Positions 11,858 to 24,420 of a DNA stretch of 64,000 bases are shown here, one piece after another. Numbering within the stretch: position 1 is the first letter of the stretch; every line of letters begins with the position of its first letter. Origin of the DNA: Lunularia cruciata (lineage: Eukaryota; Streptophyta; Marchantiopsida; Lunulariales; Lunulariaceae); NCBI GenBank assembly GCA_948567375.1, contig OX419756.1, forward strand, positions 45,708,333 to 45,772,332, read 5' to 3'. The notes below the pieces were generated by a model. That model saw only the letters and a program-made list of their open reading frames with translations, did not search any database and was not told the DNA's origin. The position numbers and the translations under genes are program-made.

Positions 11858-13407
11858 CATAGATTCAAGGATAATATCAACATCTGCATTCTTGAGTGCA
11901 AGTATGCTATGGTTCATAAGGTACTCAGTGCTTCCCACATGATGCTAAAAATTAGGATATAATGCATTGATAAGGCTTTTCAAATAACATTCATCACTTG
12001 GAAATTATAGTGCTAGTGGAATAGCAATCCAATCTTGATCAGTACTTCCTTGAGCTGCAATCATAGGCAAATTACCATTGCCAACTTCAAGAATCCATTT
12101 GGCAAATTCTTTCACTTGAACAAATGTAGACATAGATAGTCTTATGCTCAATTGCAAATAGAAAAAAATGATGCATTGTTAGAGATGAGAGCGTGACAAT
12201 GATGCTACTATAATATTAACTTGTCCCTATTTCAACACCATCATCAAGTTATGCCAAAGTTTCCACCAAGCATAAGCTCCTTGCCCCCAAATGGTTTTTA
12301 TTATGCTTCATTATCAACAATTTTCATGATATCTTGCAAAGTATGATCAATAGCCTCAAATGCATGAAAATGAATTAGTGGAGGTTCATCCTAGATGGTC
12401 AGGTCTGCCTCACTCAAAAACCACCTAGTGCAATTCTTTGAGTGATATTACATGTGGACTCATCATTCAATAAGATAGAAATTTTGAATTTTGAATGTGC
12501 TATCACCTTCTCGGAAGCAAAAGTGCCACTATTCTAGATGATGCTATAACAATGAAAATCTTGCCTTGGCCATGTCCCAAGGACATCAAATTTTTCCACA
12601 CAAAATTATTTCCTATACTTCCACTACAAGAGACAAAAAATGATTTCCCCTCTTTGTTGATGATGGCATTAAAAATGGTGTTATATACCACACATTGATC
12701 TTCATTCAACATGTCTTCATTTCTGATTGCTTCAATTGCAAGGAGCGTTTGGTCATATACCAACTCCTCTTGGATGAGTTTGCTATGCCTGCAAAAGATG
12801 TGTATATTGAAAGTTGCATTGGTGTAAAATTTAAAGGATTTTGTCCATTTTGGTTCAAGACTCATCCAAGCTCATAAAGGGCCTTATTCTTTTGCATATC
12901 CTCCGGGAGTTCTATTGATGAGCCTCCATGTCCTTGTAGTTCATAGCTTGGATGTCATCATTGAGGCTCACCTAATGGATATTCCAATATATCTCAGGGT
13001 TTGTCACTTTGCAAAACATCAACATATAGGCAAACAGATATTGGAGCTATTTATTCTAGGGGCCTAAAGACTTGCTTGCTGCAAAGCCTGATGCCACTCA
13101 TTCTCATCTTCAAGGAACCCAAGCACTATGCAAGCACCTTTAAATGTGTTTTGATCAATGCTGTTGATAGTGGAGAGATCAACAAAGAAGGTTGCATCTT
13201 TGACATAGTTCAATAACATACGTAGATAGTAATGCTTTCTAGAGGTTGGATGAGAAAAGTAGATACAACCAATAGCAAAACCTTGTTTGTGCAAATCCCG
13301 TCTTTTCCTCTTTTTTCCACACCCATCATTGTGGGAAATCACCACACATGAGTGTGTTGTAGCATATTTACAATTAGCCTCAAACCACTATGACAAAGTT
13401 GTCTTAG
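11858..13407 (-). pseudogene. Helitron block 3: PIF1-type helicase N-terminal half
   Basis: Minus strand. ORF 13345-13064 carries KHYYLRMLLNYVKDATFFVDL and FKGACIVLGFLEDENEWHQAL, hallmark Helitron sequence upstream of the helicase. ORF 12865-12503 carries LNEDQCVVYNTIFNAI and the Walker A region, now SGSIGNNF instead of GGTGKTF, so the ATP-binding Lys is lost. Near 12400-12290 it reads IWDEPPLIHFHAFEAIDHTL (Walker B) and KPFGGKELMLGGNF. The block is cut at 13407 by the B3 insertion and at 11858 by the small LTR element. Confidence 0.9.
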
Positions 13408-14040
13408 TGTAATACCATTAGCTAAACATATTATCTAAAGGTGTAAATTGACTTGGTAATATATTGAGGGACGTCATATAGGATGGTATTAGTAGATTAG
13501 ATAGATGTGTCACCAAAAGAGTACTTCCACTAATAGAGCAAAGGTCAAAAACACTTGAAAACTTCAAAGCCAATTTTGGAGGCCTAAATGGATGACTTAA
13601 GCCAAAAAAAAGGTAGATTCATCCTCTTTGGGGAAAAGTGATGCCTTTTCCTTGGTAAAAAGTGTTTATAGAAGGAGTTACCTTTTCCTTCCCTTGTTCT
13701 TTTCATTGAAGGCTTTCCAACAATACTTCACCCATGATATTTTGAGCTTCCTAAAAGAAGATTCTCCAAATATTTCCTTTGGTCAAACTTGGTTGACCAA
13801 CCAAATAGGACAAGGATTTACATGTCAGCAATCCAAGTAGCTAATCTAAGGGTAGAGCTCCCTAATACATCACAAATCCATGTATATGATCCAAATGTGC
13901 AACTCCTTATGATTGCATCCTCTTTGTTGTATAATTAAGACAAGGTGCTCCTTTGGGGCATTAGAATATTGAAAGATGAAGCATGGTGTTTCTCTTGGGA
14001 TTTCTCCTATCCTTGGAATATTATATGGTACTAGAGTGGT
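13408..14040 (+). repeat. Chromovirus B3 5' LTR and primer-binding site
   Basis: The 618-bp LTR (13408-14025) starts TGTAATACCATTAGC and ends ATATTATA (expected ATTACA). TGGTACTAGAGTGG follows at once, a decayed tRNA-Met primer site. The five bases before it are CTTAG, identical to those after the far LTR at 31846-31850. This identifies one element spanning 13408-31845, with a later insertion inside its 3' LTR. Confidence 0.92.
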
Positions 14041-15569
14041 TTTTTTAGTTCAAGTGAGTGGATCTCCTTATTGGAATAATATGAGCTATTGAGATTAAGT
14101 AATTTTTAAGAGGAAAAAAGTAGAACAATCAATAGATTGGGGGTGTTTTAGAGAGAGGATGGGATCAATGCGCTTGAAGAACAATTTCCTATACCTTTAT
14201 TTCTATACTTGAATCCATTCCACATCAAGATTATGTAATCCAATGTGAGCAAGTGAAAGAATATCTAATTTACCATTTTGGGGCACAATTCATGGACATA
14301 GTAATCAATTTGCCAAACCCGATGATTCTACCTATGGTGATATATGATAGAGATTGGGATTTGACAATTTACATTATGTAATGATGCAATGGATTTGAAT
14401 AGAACAAATCTTCTCCCTTTCAACACTCAAGTAGAAATCTATTATGTAGTTAGACCAAAAGTGATGTTTACATATTTCATAATTGTAATTGTGGTGAAGA
14501 ATATTATCAATGAGTGATAGCCTTGGAGGTTCCAATGGTAGTCCTAATAGTCTGTGCTCCCTTCCAAGCAATTATATCAACCCTCTATTGAAGTAGGAAG
14601 TAACAATTGAGCATTTACCTTGAATCATAAAGTCGTAGTTATAGTATCTGATGCAAGGAATGTAGGGGATGTTGAGCAAGTTTCAAGATATCAAGATAAC
14701 AATGGATGCATTGAAAATTCAAGTATATACCTTCAGGAAAAATCATGCAATGTAAGAAGGAGAATCATCACAAAACCCAATAACAATGGTTGAAGTACTT
14801 GGAGAGTCACTCATGCCAATGACACCAACCCCAATCAACAATGAAGCCATATTGTTACTCCAAATGAAGAAGATGTGCAACATTAAGCTTTACAAGGGAC
14901 AATGTTTCATGGGAGTAGTGGAAAATTGGATCTCAAGAATGAATTGAGATCATCAATCATTCACAAATGAGATCATTGATCATTCACAAGCATATTTGCA
15001 TGTTTACATGTTCTACAAGCATGTTTGCATGTGGGTACCTGATTGATAAAGCCGCCCTCACATGGTACAATGCCTGGGAATGATTAAGGTTGTCAAAAGG
15101 AAGAGAGATCACTTGGACTGCAATGCAAGAAAGGTTGCTAAGGAATTTCCAATCCGTGGATTCTATGCAGATAACTCAAACCTGACTATGGGAGTTGAAG
15201 TAGAAGAACAACATACAAGAGTATATGGAGGCATTTATTGATCTATCGTTCAAGATAATTGACGTGGGTCATGTAGAAGCTCTTTACAATTTCAAATGGG
15301 GTTTAAAAGAGCAAATTCACCAAGAGGTAATGGTACAAAATCCATGTATCATTTTTGAAGCCATTGTATGTGATTGAAGGATATGAAGGGGTAGTCCCAA
15401 AAAATACTATTAGGTTGAAAAACCACTCTTTGGTGGAATGTCTATGGAATTGGGCAACATTTGTTTCCAAGATTGAGGAGCATGACCGCTCTAAGGAGAA
15501 CAGGGACGGGTTGAAGAAAGGAGAGATGGAGTCCCATAAAGGGAAAGGGCTCACATAGAACAATGATGT
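14041..15569 (+). pseudogene. Chromovirus B3 gag remains
   Basis: Broken plus-strand gag. Readable parts near 14750-14960 and 15100-15560 align with the B1 and B2 gag pieces: FHGSSGKLDLKNE-like sequence near 14910, and the segment 15180-15560 with its Lys/Glu-rich end. Stops are frequent. Gag identity comes from its place between primer site and zinc knuckle and from the three-way repeat. Confidence 0.7.
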
Positions 15570-15611
15570 TGTGACAATTGCGGTCAAGTTGGACACATAG
15601 TCATCAAGTGT
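15570..15611 (+). pseudogene. B3 gag zinc knuckle
   Basis: Translates as C-D-N-C-G-Q-V-G-H-I-V-I-K-C, an intact CX2CX4HX4C knuckle at the end of gag. It matches the B1 knuckle at 4837-4796 in spacing and most residues. Confidence 0.87.
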
Positions 15612-15719
15612 TGTGCTTGCGTTCCTAGAGTCCCTCGGTCTCCATACAAACAACATTTGAACAAACTTGGAGAAACAAATCAAAAAAGAGAATGCTGAAA
15701 TCACATTAGAAAATGAAGA

Positions 15720-16040
15720 TTGCCAATAAATGTACTTCATGGCTTTATTGGATCAATGGAGAGGAGTAAAAGTGAGGAAAGGAAGAGGATTAGTATGCAA
15801 AGGTTGAAGAAGACAAACCCACAATTAATTGTTGTAAATGAAGTCTTAGAAGGCAATCATATGAGAGTATTGATAGACCTTGGAGCAACAAATAATTTCT
15901 TGTCTCACTCTATTGTAATAAGGTTGGAGGTGGAACTAAAGAAGGATGAAAATGAAGAAATAGAGTTACCTATTGGTCAGACAAAGATGATTGAGTCATT
16001 ACCAAGAAAGGTAGCACTCTTTATGGAAGAGTATTAAGAA
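15720..16040 (+). pseudogene. Chromovirus B3 aspartic protease
   Basis: A 105-residue frame carries RVLIDLGATNNFLS, the active-site motif of retroviral-type aspartic proteases. The usual D-S/T-G-A is now D-L-G-A. LPIGQTKM and the start of the flap region follow. A stop near 16036 separates it from the RT linker, where MPWMKHYNP at about 16092 matches the B1 linker. The protease would cut the gag-pol polyprotein. Confidence 0.8.
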
Positions 16041-16299
16041 GAAATTGAGTGCCAAGTGATAAGGTTAGTCTATTATGATATGATATAAGGTATGCCATGG
16101 ATGAAGCATTACAACCCATGATGGATTGGAGAAAGAAAATAGTGAGAACTAGCCAATGGAACATCATTGGAGATAAAGAAAGATCACAAAGCAAGAACTA
16201 CTGCTTTATGTCATAGAAACAACAACTAGTGGTAAGACAGATAGATGTTTCATGGGTCTAATAAGAGAAGTCTAGAGTGCATAACTTGATGGACAAATT

Positions 16300-17275
16300 C
16301 CCAAGAATTTGAAAGATGTAGTCAATGAGTTTCAAGATGTCTTTCTTGATGAATGAATTCTCTCAAGATTACTACCAAAAGGAGAGTAGATCATAAAATC
16401 AAGATACTTCTTAGGAAGACACTTTCTTGTAAGGTTGACTTTCACCTCATGAGTTGGAGGAGTGCAAGACTTAAATCAAAGATATGGTAACATATCTTTT
16501 CTAACCCAACATATCACCATATGGAGCTCCTACCTTGTTTGTGAAGAAGGACAATATAATGCACATGTGTATTGACTACTGAGGCCTAAATCAACAAATG
16601 ATGAAGAAAAAATACCCAATATCTTGCATGGATGATCTATTTAATCACCTCAATGGAGTTAAACACTTCACCAAATTGATCTATGGAGCGATTATAACCA
16701 AATTAAGATCACGAAGGAAGACATACACAAAATTACCTTTCGAACAAGGTATGGTCACTTTGAGTACCTAGTGATGCCGGTTGGCATCACCAATGCACTA
16801 GCCACTTTCATGATTTTGATGACTAAAATATTTTTTCCATACTTGGATAAGCATATTAACATTTCTTTGATGACATCTTAGTCTATAATAGGACAATGAA
16901 GGAGCAGAAGCAACATCTACAATAAGTCATCTATATTTTATGACAAAACCAATTGTATGTCAGAGTCTCAAAATGAAAGTTGGAAAGTCTTAAGTAATTA
17001 CTTTGAGCATAAAGTAAGTGTCAAAGGTATCCAAGTGTTAACAAATAAAATAGATGTCATTCAAAAATGGGGTGCTCCAAAAGATTAGGCTTGACTTAGG
17101 AGTTTTTTATTGGGTTGTATCATCAATTTGTCAAGGAGTTCTCCAAGGTTGCACAACCCCTAACAACATTATGACAAGGGAAAGAAGTGGATGTGGAGAA
17201 TTGCACAAGAATTGAAAGATGCATTATTACATGCACCAATCTTGAAAATGTATGATCCAAAATGTCCAATCAAAC
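16300..17275 (+). pseudogene. Chromovirus B3 reverse transcriptase
   Basis: RT is spread over several frames. MHMCIDY and GLNQQM lie near 16560-16605, a polymerase block near 16660-16790, and the catalytic box FFDDILVYN near 16860-16885 with both Asp residues kept. KCPIK ends at 17275, where a solo LTR interrupts. The same domain continues at 18016. Numerous stops rule out function. Confidence 0.85.
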
Positions 17276-18015
17276 TATAATACCAAGAGCTAGCCATATG
17301 ATCTAAATGTGAAATTTGGTTTGGTAACATCTAGAATGATGTTATACATGATGGTCCAATTAGATCAGATAGAAGTATCCCCAAAAGAGTACTTCTACTG
17401 ATAGGGCAGAAACCAAAATAGACTTGAGAACCTTAGAACCAATAGCTAGACATATGATTTAAAGGTGAGAATTGGTTTGGTAACATCTGGAAGGATGTTA
17501 CACATGATAGAGTAAACAAATCAGAAAGAGGTATCACCAAAAGTGGACTTCTACTAATAGAGTAGGAACCAAAATATGCCTGAAATCTTTGAAGGCAATT
17601 TTGGAGGCCTAACCAAATGAATTAGGCCTAAAAAATGAGCAGATTCCTCCCCCCAACAAAGAAAAGGCTGGCATTCCCTCCTCCTGGTTTGTCTCACCAA
17701 GAGCTTTCAAATGGTACCTTACCCATGTGATTCTGAGATTCCTACAAGAAGATTCCCTAAAATATTCCCTCTGATCAAAGCCTATTTGACCAACCAGATA
17801 GGACCTAGACCGACATGTCACCCATCCAAGTAAGTAATCCAAGGGTGGAGCTTGCTGACATGTCACCTATCTTTGTGCCTAATCCTATGGTGGAGCTTCC
17901 TTGGAGGAGATCCTCTTTGTCTATATAATAAAGAGAAGGTGCTCCTTTGGGGCATCAAATGTTTGAGTGTGTGTAATCTGTGTTTTCTCTCTTCTCTTGT
18001 CCTTGGAGCATTACA
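17276..18015 (+). mobile_element. Solo LTR (family B) inside the B3 RNase H
   Basis: A single 740-bp LTR begins TATAATACC (first G mutated) and ends GCATTACA. It is flanked by CAAAC (17271-17275) and CAAGC (18016-18020), a 5-bp target duplication with one G-to-A change. The coding sequence on either side joins exactly: CPIK before, then NASSAKIGAVP after, as in B1's CPIKVATNA. It arose by recombination between the two LTRs of a full element. Confidence 0.92.
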
Positions 18016-18777
18016 CAAGCTAGGTATAAATGCATCAAGTGCTAAGATAGGAGCAGTCCCCTAATAGGAATAAAATGATGGATGGCACCTAGTTGCATAT
18101 TTCTTTGACAAGCTATTACCAATAGAGCTTAACTATCGTACCATTAAAATAAAATATTTTGCTATTGTCCATGCAACCAAGCATTGGAAGCACTTTCTTG
18201 GCAAGAAGCATTTGTAGTAGAGATAGACCATAAATCTCTAGTCCACCTTGAGACACAAGAAGATCTATCTTGTTGACAAATTCATTAGGTAGAATGGATA
18301 CAATAGTTTAACATGGGAATCACATATGTGGAAGACAAGAAGCAACTTGAATATGCACTCACCCAAATGCCTATCATGAACAATTTGGTAATAAAGGTCA
18401 AAATGAACCTAAAATTTTGGCCAAGGATTCTTACTACTGCAAAGATTGACCCAAAGATTGTAGTAGTTTAATCATCCAAATGTGTAACAAGTACCCAAGG
18501 ACTCACCTTTTGTGATGGTAAATTATGGATCACCAATGATCTAGATCTAAGAACCATCATCCTAGCAAAATATCATGACTTTGCCATTGTAGGTCACGTT
18601 GGAATGGACAAGACCTTAGATATAGTCAAATGTCATTACTATTGGCTCAAGATGAGCACTATTGTGATAGATTATGTTCAAAGCTTTCTACTCTATCAAC
18701 AAAATAAAGCCTCTAATTAGGCTCTTGTAGGACTCCTTCAACGCTTCCCTACTACATAATATTAGAAGTACATCACC
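18016..18777 (+). pseudogene. Chromovirus B3 RNase H and integrase zinc domain
   Basis: Readable pieces are NASSAKIGAVP at about 18030, ATKHWKHFLGKK near 18175 and a decayed IDHKSL near 18225. Near 18590-18700 the zinc-binding N-terminus of integrase reads VGHVGMDKT and then HYYWLKM. The layout follows B1 with stops throughout. Confidence 0.82.
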
Positions 18778-19440
18778 ATGGATTTGACTTGTGAATTGCC
18801 CAAGACCACATTAGGTTTTGATTCCATTGTAGTCTTTGTAGATCAAGTCAATAAAATTATTCAAGTGTGTCCTATAACCAAGGACATGATTGCTCCACAA
18901 TTAGCTCAATTGAACTTAACTATGGTCTTTTCTCACCATGGCTTGTCTCAAGTGCTCATCCTTGATTGGGGCACTCAATTCACTAGTTTGTTTTGGAGAA
19001 CACTCTTTGGCATCTTCAACAGCAAACTTACCATGTCCATGGTATACCATCCACAAACCAATGGAAAAATAGAGCATGCCAATCACACTATCAAGGACAT
19101 GTTCCAAGGCTTCACCTTAGAAGAGCAAGAAAGGTGAGACACTTTACTTCCATTGGTGGAATTTGCCTATAATAATTTAGTGAATGCATCTATATCGGTC
19201 ACACCATTCTTCTTCATGTATAAAGAACACTCTTTCATACCTTCAAGCTTGGTAAAGATCCACTTGACCACTACAAAAGTTGACATGGTCAACACTTTTA
19301 TTTTTAGAATCCAACAAGGTGTAGAGAACACCAAGAAAAGGTTGTAGATAGCACAAAATTGATAGAAACAATATGTAGATGCACATCACAAGCACATGAA
19401 GTTCAACATTGGGGATCAAGTGTAGTTGTCCATAACTAAC
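18778..19440 (+). pseudogene. Chromovirus B3 integrase core
   Basis: The frame 18778-19137 starts with MDLTCELPKTT, where the first catalytic Asp is kept. It has LILDWGTQFTS with the second Asp and NGKIEHANHT with the Glu. A stop at 19138 is followed by the frame 19153-19347 (VEFAYNN, FFFMYKEHSF). All three catalytic acids survive although the frame is broken. Sequence is close to B1 integrase. Confidence 0.9.
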
Positions 19441-19639
19441 CACATGTTAGTTGGCCCTTGTAAGCTCAAATCTTGTTTTATTGGGCCTTTTCCCATCATC
19501 AATTGAATTGGCACAATGACCCACCACCTCAAGCTACCACCACACATGAAGATCCATCTAATGTTCTATGTTTTCTTTCAATGAAAATATGGATCCCGAC
19601 CATCTCACTTTCCTTCCATACAAGAAGTTAGACCTTGTC

Positions 19640-19820
19640 CAAAAGTCATTGATGGCATGGAGGAATACAAAGTCAAATGCATTTTCCAAAAATGCATATG
19701 TGATATATGCCATCCATGTGTGGAATATCTCATACATTGGGAAGTGTACCATTGTATGTGGCTACATGGGAGTGCATAGCTAACTTGAACAATGCATTGA
19801 TATCAATGCAATCGTTTGAG
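19640..19820 (+). pseudogene. Degenerate chromodomain of B3
   Basis: Downstream of integrase the plus strand reads EEYKVKCIFQKC, then VEYLIHWEVYH, and after a stop LEQCIDINAIV. This follows the chromodomain plan, with conserved aromatic and acidic residues around E-Y-L-I-H-W and a C-terminal helix. It places family B among the chromoviruses. In living elements this module reads histone marks and steers integration; two aromatic-cage positions look mutated here. Confidence 0.68.
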
Positions 19821-19851
19821 TAACAATTTTGCAATGAGGATATTGTATCCT

Positions 19852-20253
19852 AAAAGGAGGAGGTTTGTAATACCATTAGCTAAATATATTATCTAGAGGT
19901 GGAAGTTGGCTTAGTAATATCTTGAGGAATGTTATATATGATGGTCTAAATATATCAGATAGAGATATCACCAAGAGAGTAATTCCACTAATAGGTTAGA
20001 GGCCAAAAACACCCTAAAAACTTTAAAGTCAATTTTGGAGGACTAAACAGATAAATTAGGCCTCAAAAAATAAAAGAATTCCCCCATGGACCCCATAAAG
20101 GAAAGAGTGTTGCATTCTCTTCCTCCCCTTGTTTGTCTTGTTAAGAGCTTTCCAATGATACCTCACCCATGTTGTTCTGAGCTTCTTACAAGAAGATTTC
20201 CCAAAGATTCCCTTTGATCAAACTAGGTTGACCAACCAAAAAGGACAAGGATA
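19852..20253 (+). repeat. Polypurine tract and first part of the B3 3' LTR
   Basis: AAAAGGAGGAGGTT (19852-19865) is the polypurine tract that primes plus-strand DNA. The LTR starts at 19866 (TGTAATACCATTAGC) and runs to GGACAAGGATA at 20253, where element A interrupts. The rest of the LTR resumes at 31645. Confidence 0.9.
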
Positions 20254-20939
20254 TGTAACACCCATTTGTACATGTATGTGATATTATGATATTTATTTTA
20301 ATATTATAAGTACTTGAGAGATATGATTAATATAGAGATAAATGATGGTTCTATATTAGTCATGATTAGCTAAAGTTAGTCATAGCTAAGATAAAGAGGA
20401 TTTTACTTTAGAAGAAGTGGAAAATATAAACATCACTATTTTGGATTCTAGTCTATTGACTTGGTACAAATCTTAGGTGTTTGACTTTGAGGAAAGAGGT
20501 GAGAACTCTTGGATCCACAAGTCTTTTTGTTTTGGATTCTTTTATAGTTCAAGGATAGCCTATATGAAAGAATCCTTGACTTAGTGGTTAGGTCAAGATA
20601 AGACCATATGCTTAGGAGAATATTCTTGTGAGTATGAATATTCCTTTAAATTTTGATTTTATTTGACTTTTAGTCTAGTAATTTGAGTTATTCCAATAAT
20701 CATTAACTTTGGTGCGTAACTATTTCATAAGTATATAGACTAAGGTGAGGAGGTACTCATCATCCTTTCATTTGCAACTATCTCTCTCTCATTGAGTTCT
20801 CTTGTGAGATATGGTTTGAGTATTGGAATGTTAGCCTTGGAGAGTAGGATGGAGTTGGGATTCTTTGTCTTCTTAGTCCATGGTGCACTACCATAATAGC
20901 CATTAGAGGTTCATCCTAAGTGAGAGACAAGCCAACTCA
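20254..20939 (+). repeat. Element A 5' LTR
   Basis: This 686-bp LTR begins TGTAACACCCATTTG and ends CCAACTCA. It pairs with 30976-31644. It contains a TATA-like stretch (AAGTATATAGAC near 20730) ahead of a conserved CTCTCTCTCATTGAGTTC block. No standard tRNA primer complement is obvious after 20939. The left flank is GGATA. Confidence 0.88.
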
Positions 20940-23900
20940 TATTTTTGGGTTCATTACCAAGATCTCTTTGGGAGGCAAGATAATGTTCCATGCACAATTC
21001 TATATTAGACAAAAGGAGGCTATGAGAGCTCACATGGAGAGAACATTAGGGGAGGAGAGGGTTGAACTTATGTTAAAGAACTTAGATTCATTTTTATACC
21101 ATATATTTTATTATGATATTTTTGAGGTGATATTGTACATACTATACACATGAGAGAATTTGAAGAGATTGTGTGAGGTGGATGGTAGATTTTGGAGATT
21201 ATGGTGATTTTAGACAAAAGCTTAAGTTTGAGATCTGGACTTGGAATTTTTACAAAAGATAGCATGGATTATGTGTTTTGTCAAACATTGCAAATTATTA
21301 TAAGGGCTGTTGCATGTATTGAGCTAGAATTTTTGGAAGGTGGTAGGGTAAATTTTTCTTGCAAATTGCACACTCTCTGGAATTTTATACAGAGTTTATC
21401 ATTTATCATTTTTCATTGATTGTTCTAAATGTGGTACCCACAATTTTTGTTTTCTTCTGTTTTGTTAAAGGCTAAAGAAGAAGTGAGTAAGAAAGCCAAA
21501 TTACGAAGGAAAGAATGGACTAGTGTGTCTTTGGAGTAAACTTGAAGAAGTCAACTTGGGGTTGGGAACCAAAAGTACTTAGATGGGGTTACAAAGAGAC
21601 AAGTCCAAAGAAGTGCATCTTTGGACTAGGAAGTGAAGGCCGATATGAAGACGGTGTAACAACTGTTCTACGTGGCAAGAAAATACACTTCAAGAAATAG
21701 CGGAGGCAAGAGAAGAAAGCCTTGATAGTGGCAGGAAACCCATGCATAGAAGAAGTGGGAGTCATTTTTGAAATTGACTGAAGAACGACTGCACTTTGAG
21801 GTAATATAAAATTGCAATTGCAAAGGGGGAAATCAAATATGTCAAATAGATATCATGTTCCTCTAAGTAGTTGTCCTGCAATAATGCGCGTCAAGAAGCC
21901 AATTGAGAGTGAACTTTTCTAAAGTCCAAAAGAGCTTGGAGTGTTGTGTCTAGGAGATGGGATATTTTTCTAGTGCCAAAGAACTAGAGAGCAAATCATG
22001 GCAAAGAAGGCTAAGAACACACTTGCAATAAGGAGTTTTTCAATTCAAAGATTAGATGTCATAGCAAGAATTGAGGTCTTGAATAGACTTTGGATTACAT
22101 TTCTAGCATGAAACTGGAATTTTAATTTCCCAAGAGTCATGGTAGAGATAGATGCCAGTAATTGTGAGGAAGGCCCTAAATTTGAGGGAAAGAGAGGAAA
22201 TCGGGCTTGACAGATTGAGTCAGATTGGAGGTTAATTTTGGGGAAGCAAGAGAGGCAACTAGGATCACTTTCTATCAGAAGTGTGATGTTACAGAGGGGA
22301 TTGCGGAAATCAGGAATTCATTCTTCGCCCTGCATACTACCAATGGTTACAAAGTGGAGTCCTATCGGGACCTGATTAAACAAAGCATTGTATGAGCAAT
22401 AATGGCCATGTTCAAACCCAAATGAATGACATACATGAATACGCAACATGCAATCTTTTTCCACTAGATGTTTGCAAGAGTAAAGGTGAACTGAGCAAAG
22501 TGCTTCCACCAACGAATGAGGCAGATGATCGTCAATTGGAGAACCAATTCACCTCCACATTACTTTGCACCATTTGTAGCACACTTCTACTTTGGATTGA
22601 ATTTTCTCATGGTGGAGGAGAGGCATTGCATGGTGTCACATTTCCATCATGATCTACAACAAGAAGCGGATGAAGAAGAGCAGCACTACATGTCACACCT
22701 ATGAGCCAATGATGATCACTTTACCAGAATGGGACAGTGACAATGGGAGGAATGAAGGAGTCCAAAGATGAAGAAGCAGACTAAACCCAAAGATGTAGTG
22801 TTGCCTCAGCCACAAAGGAACACCCAAAGACTTAATCTGCAAGGTAAGAAGGCAATGAAGGAGGAGACTTTGGAAAAAAAGTCTGAAGGAGAGATAAAAG
22901 TCTAGAGGAGGAGAATCAAAAGAAGCGGGGCTCACACTACAAAGTGAGGAATCCGGAAGTGAGAGTGATGGTGAAGAGGAAGTTGAGCAATCGGCTGAAG
23001 CGGAAGGAGATGAAGCATTTCATGCGGCAATTGACTATATGGAGGGAAGAAATAATTCTTGTTTAGAACTAGCCATGGAGGAGATGGATGCAAAGCCAAA
23101 GAAGGAAGACTAGAAGGGAGGAAGAATCAAGAAATCAACAATGGAAGACCCTGCATGACCAAGTTCAGCCGGTAAGGAAGAAGAAAGCTTGGAAGCAATA
23201 TCACAGAATGTACGAAGATCAAGTCTTTGGGAGAAGGCACCAGTGGAAGAAACCAAGTATGAAGATGGAGCTGAAGACAAAGAGAGCTTTGGGGGAGTAC
23301 AATATTTAATGCAGATTGTGATTCCATTGTTGGAGTTGTTGAAGGTGCAGCAGAAGGTAATCCCACAAGATTGTATGAATGTAAGGAATGAGTTGCAAGT
23401 GGTGAAGTATCTGCTAGAAAAAGTGAAGGGATTGCAAGGAAGTGTAACCCAAAGAGAAGAAGAATTTGAGGAGCTTTGGGTGGATGCAGACTTGAAGAAG
23501 AAGACATTAGAGAATTTGCAAGAGAGTTTTGAGAAGAGGAGAAAAGAGATGCATTGTCAAGCCAAAGAGTTGAAGGAGCAGATGACGTTGCTGACAAAGA
23601 TGAAGAGGAGGTTGGTGAAGCTTACATTGAGAGTATTCATGTGAAAGGGAATGGCAGTTGTGATGGAGTAGGAGTTTGAGAGCTTGAAGAAGAGTGCAGC
23701 AGGAAAGGATCAAGCATGGTAGAGAGAGTTTTCAATACAACACCAAGAGGAAGAAAGATTGAGAGGCTTGGTAAGAAGTGCTGAGCTATAGAGTTCTCAG
23801 TATGCAAAGGAGAAAAAGATGCTTGTTGTTGAGTACAAAGACAAGTTGAAGATGTACCAAGAAGAGTTGAAGGTAGAACAATCTCAGGGGTATGCATCAG

Positions 23901-24420
23901 AATCAGTAGGAGAAGTTGTTGGAAGATTGCAAGCCATGCTGAGAACAAAGTCTAAAGGAAGGTTGGAGGAAGCAAGACTGGACTAATTGAAATTGCTGGT
24001 GTAGGAAACTCGGAAGAGGAGAGCAAAAGATGTAGATATAAACACTCTTCTGATTCATTTAAGGGAAAGAGTAGATAGAAAGATGTTGGAGGTAGGAGAC
24101 AATATAAGTCTCAAATTAGATTTAGTGAACTCAGAGTTAGAAAGACTTAGGAAAATTGTGAAGGAAGATAAGAAGTCCAAAGTAGCAGAGGTAGGAGTGC
24201 AAGTGTCTTTGGAATTGTCCTCTGAGACATTAGAGAAGAGTGGGTCGGGAGATAAAGTGATAGAAAGGTTACCCATGACCTCAATTGTAGTTCATAGTGA
24301 AGAAGTAGTAGAAAAAATGAAGGATTTGTTAGCTGAAGATAAACCCAAACAAGGAGAAGTAATAGGAGTATCATCGGGTTTGGAGGCCAAAGTCAAATTT
24401 GACATCAGATCAGATTAATA
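20940..24420 (+). pseudogene. Element A leader with pre-gag coiled-coil reading frames
   Basis: The leader between the LTR and gag is unusually long. About 21950-24420 holds a decayed plus-strand reading frame: an acidic stretch near 22940-23040 (SGSESDGEEEVEQS), then frames 23189-23644 (151 residues) and 24083-24418 (111 residues). These are rich in Leu, Glu and Lys with heptad spacing, as in long coiled coils. No enzyme motif is visible. Some plant Ty3/gypsy groups (Tat/Ogre) carry an extra frame ahead of gag, so this may be such an ORF or a captured host fragment. I do not recognise the protein. Confidence 0.5.

Noticed and set aside
23127..23948. Minus-strand Leu/Ser-rich frames opposite the element A coiled-coil region
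   Set aside because: They mirror the Glu/Lys/Leu-rich plus-strand codons; the plus strand follows the element's direction.
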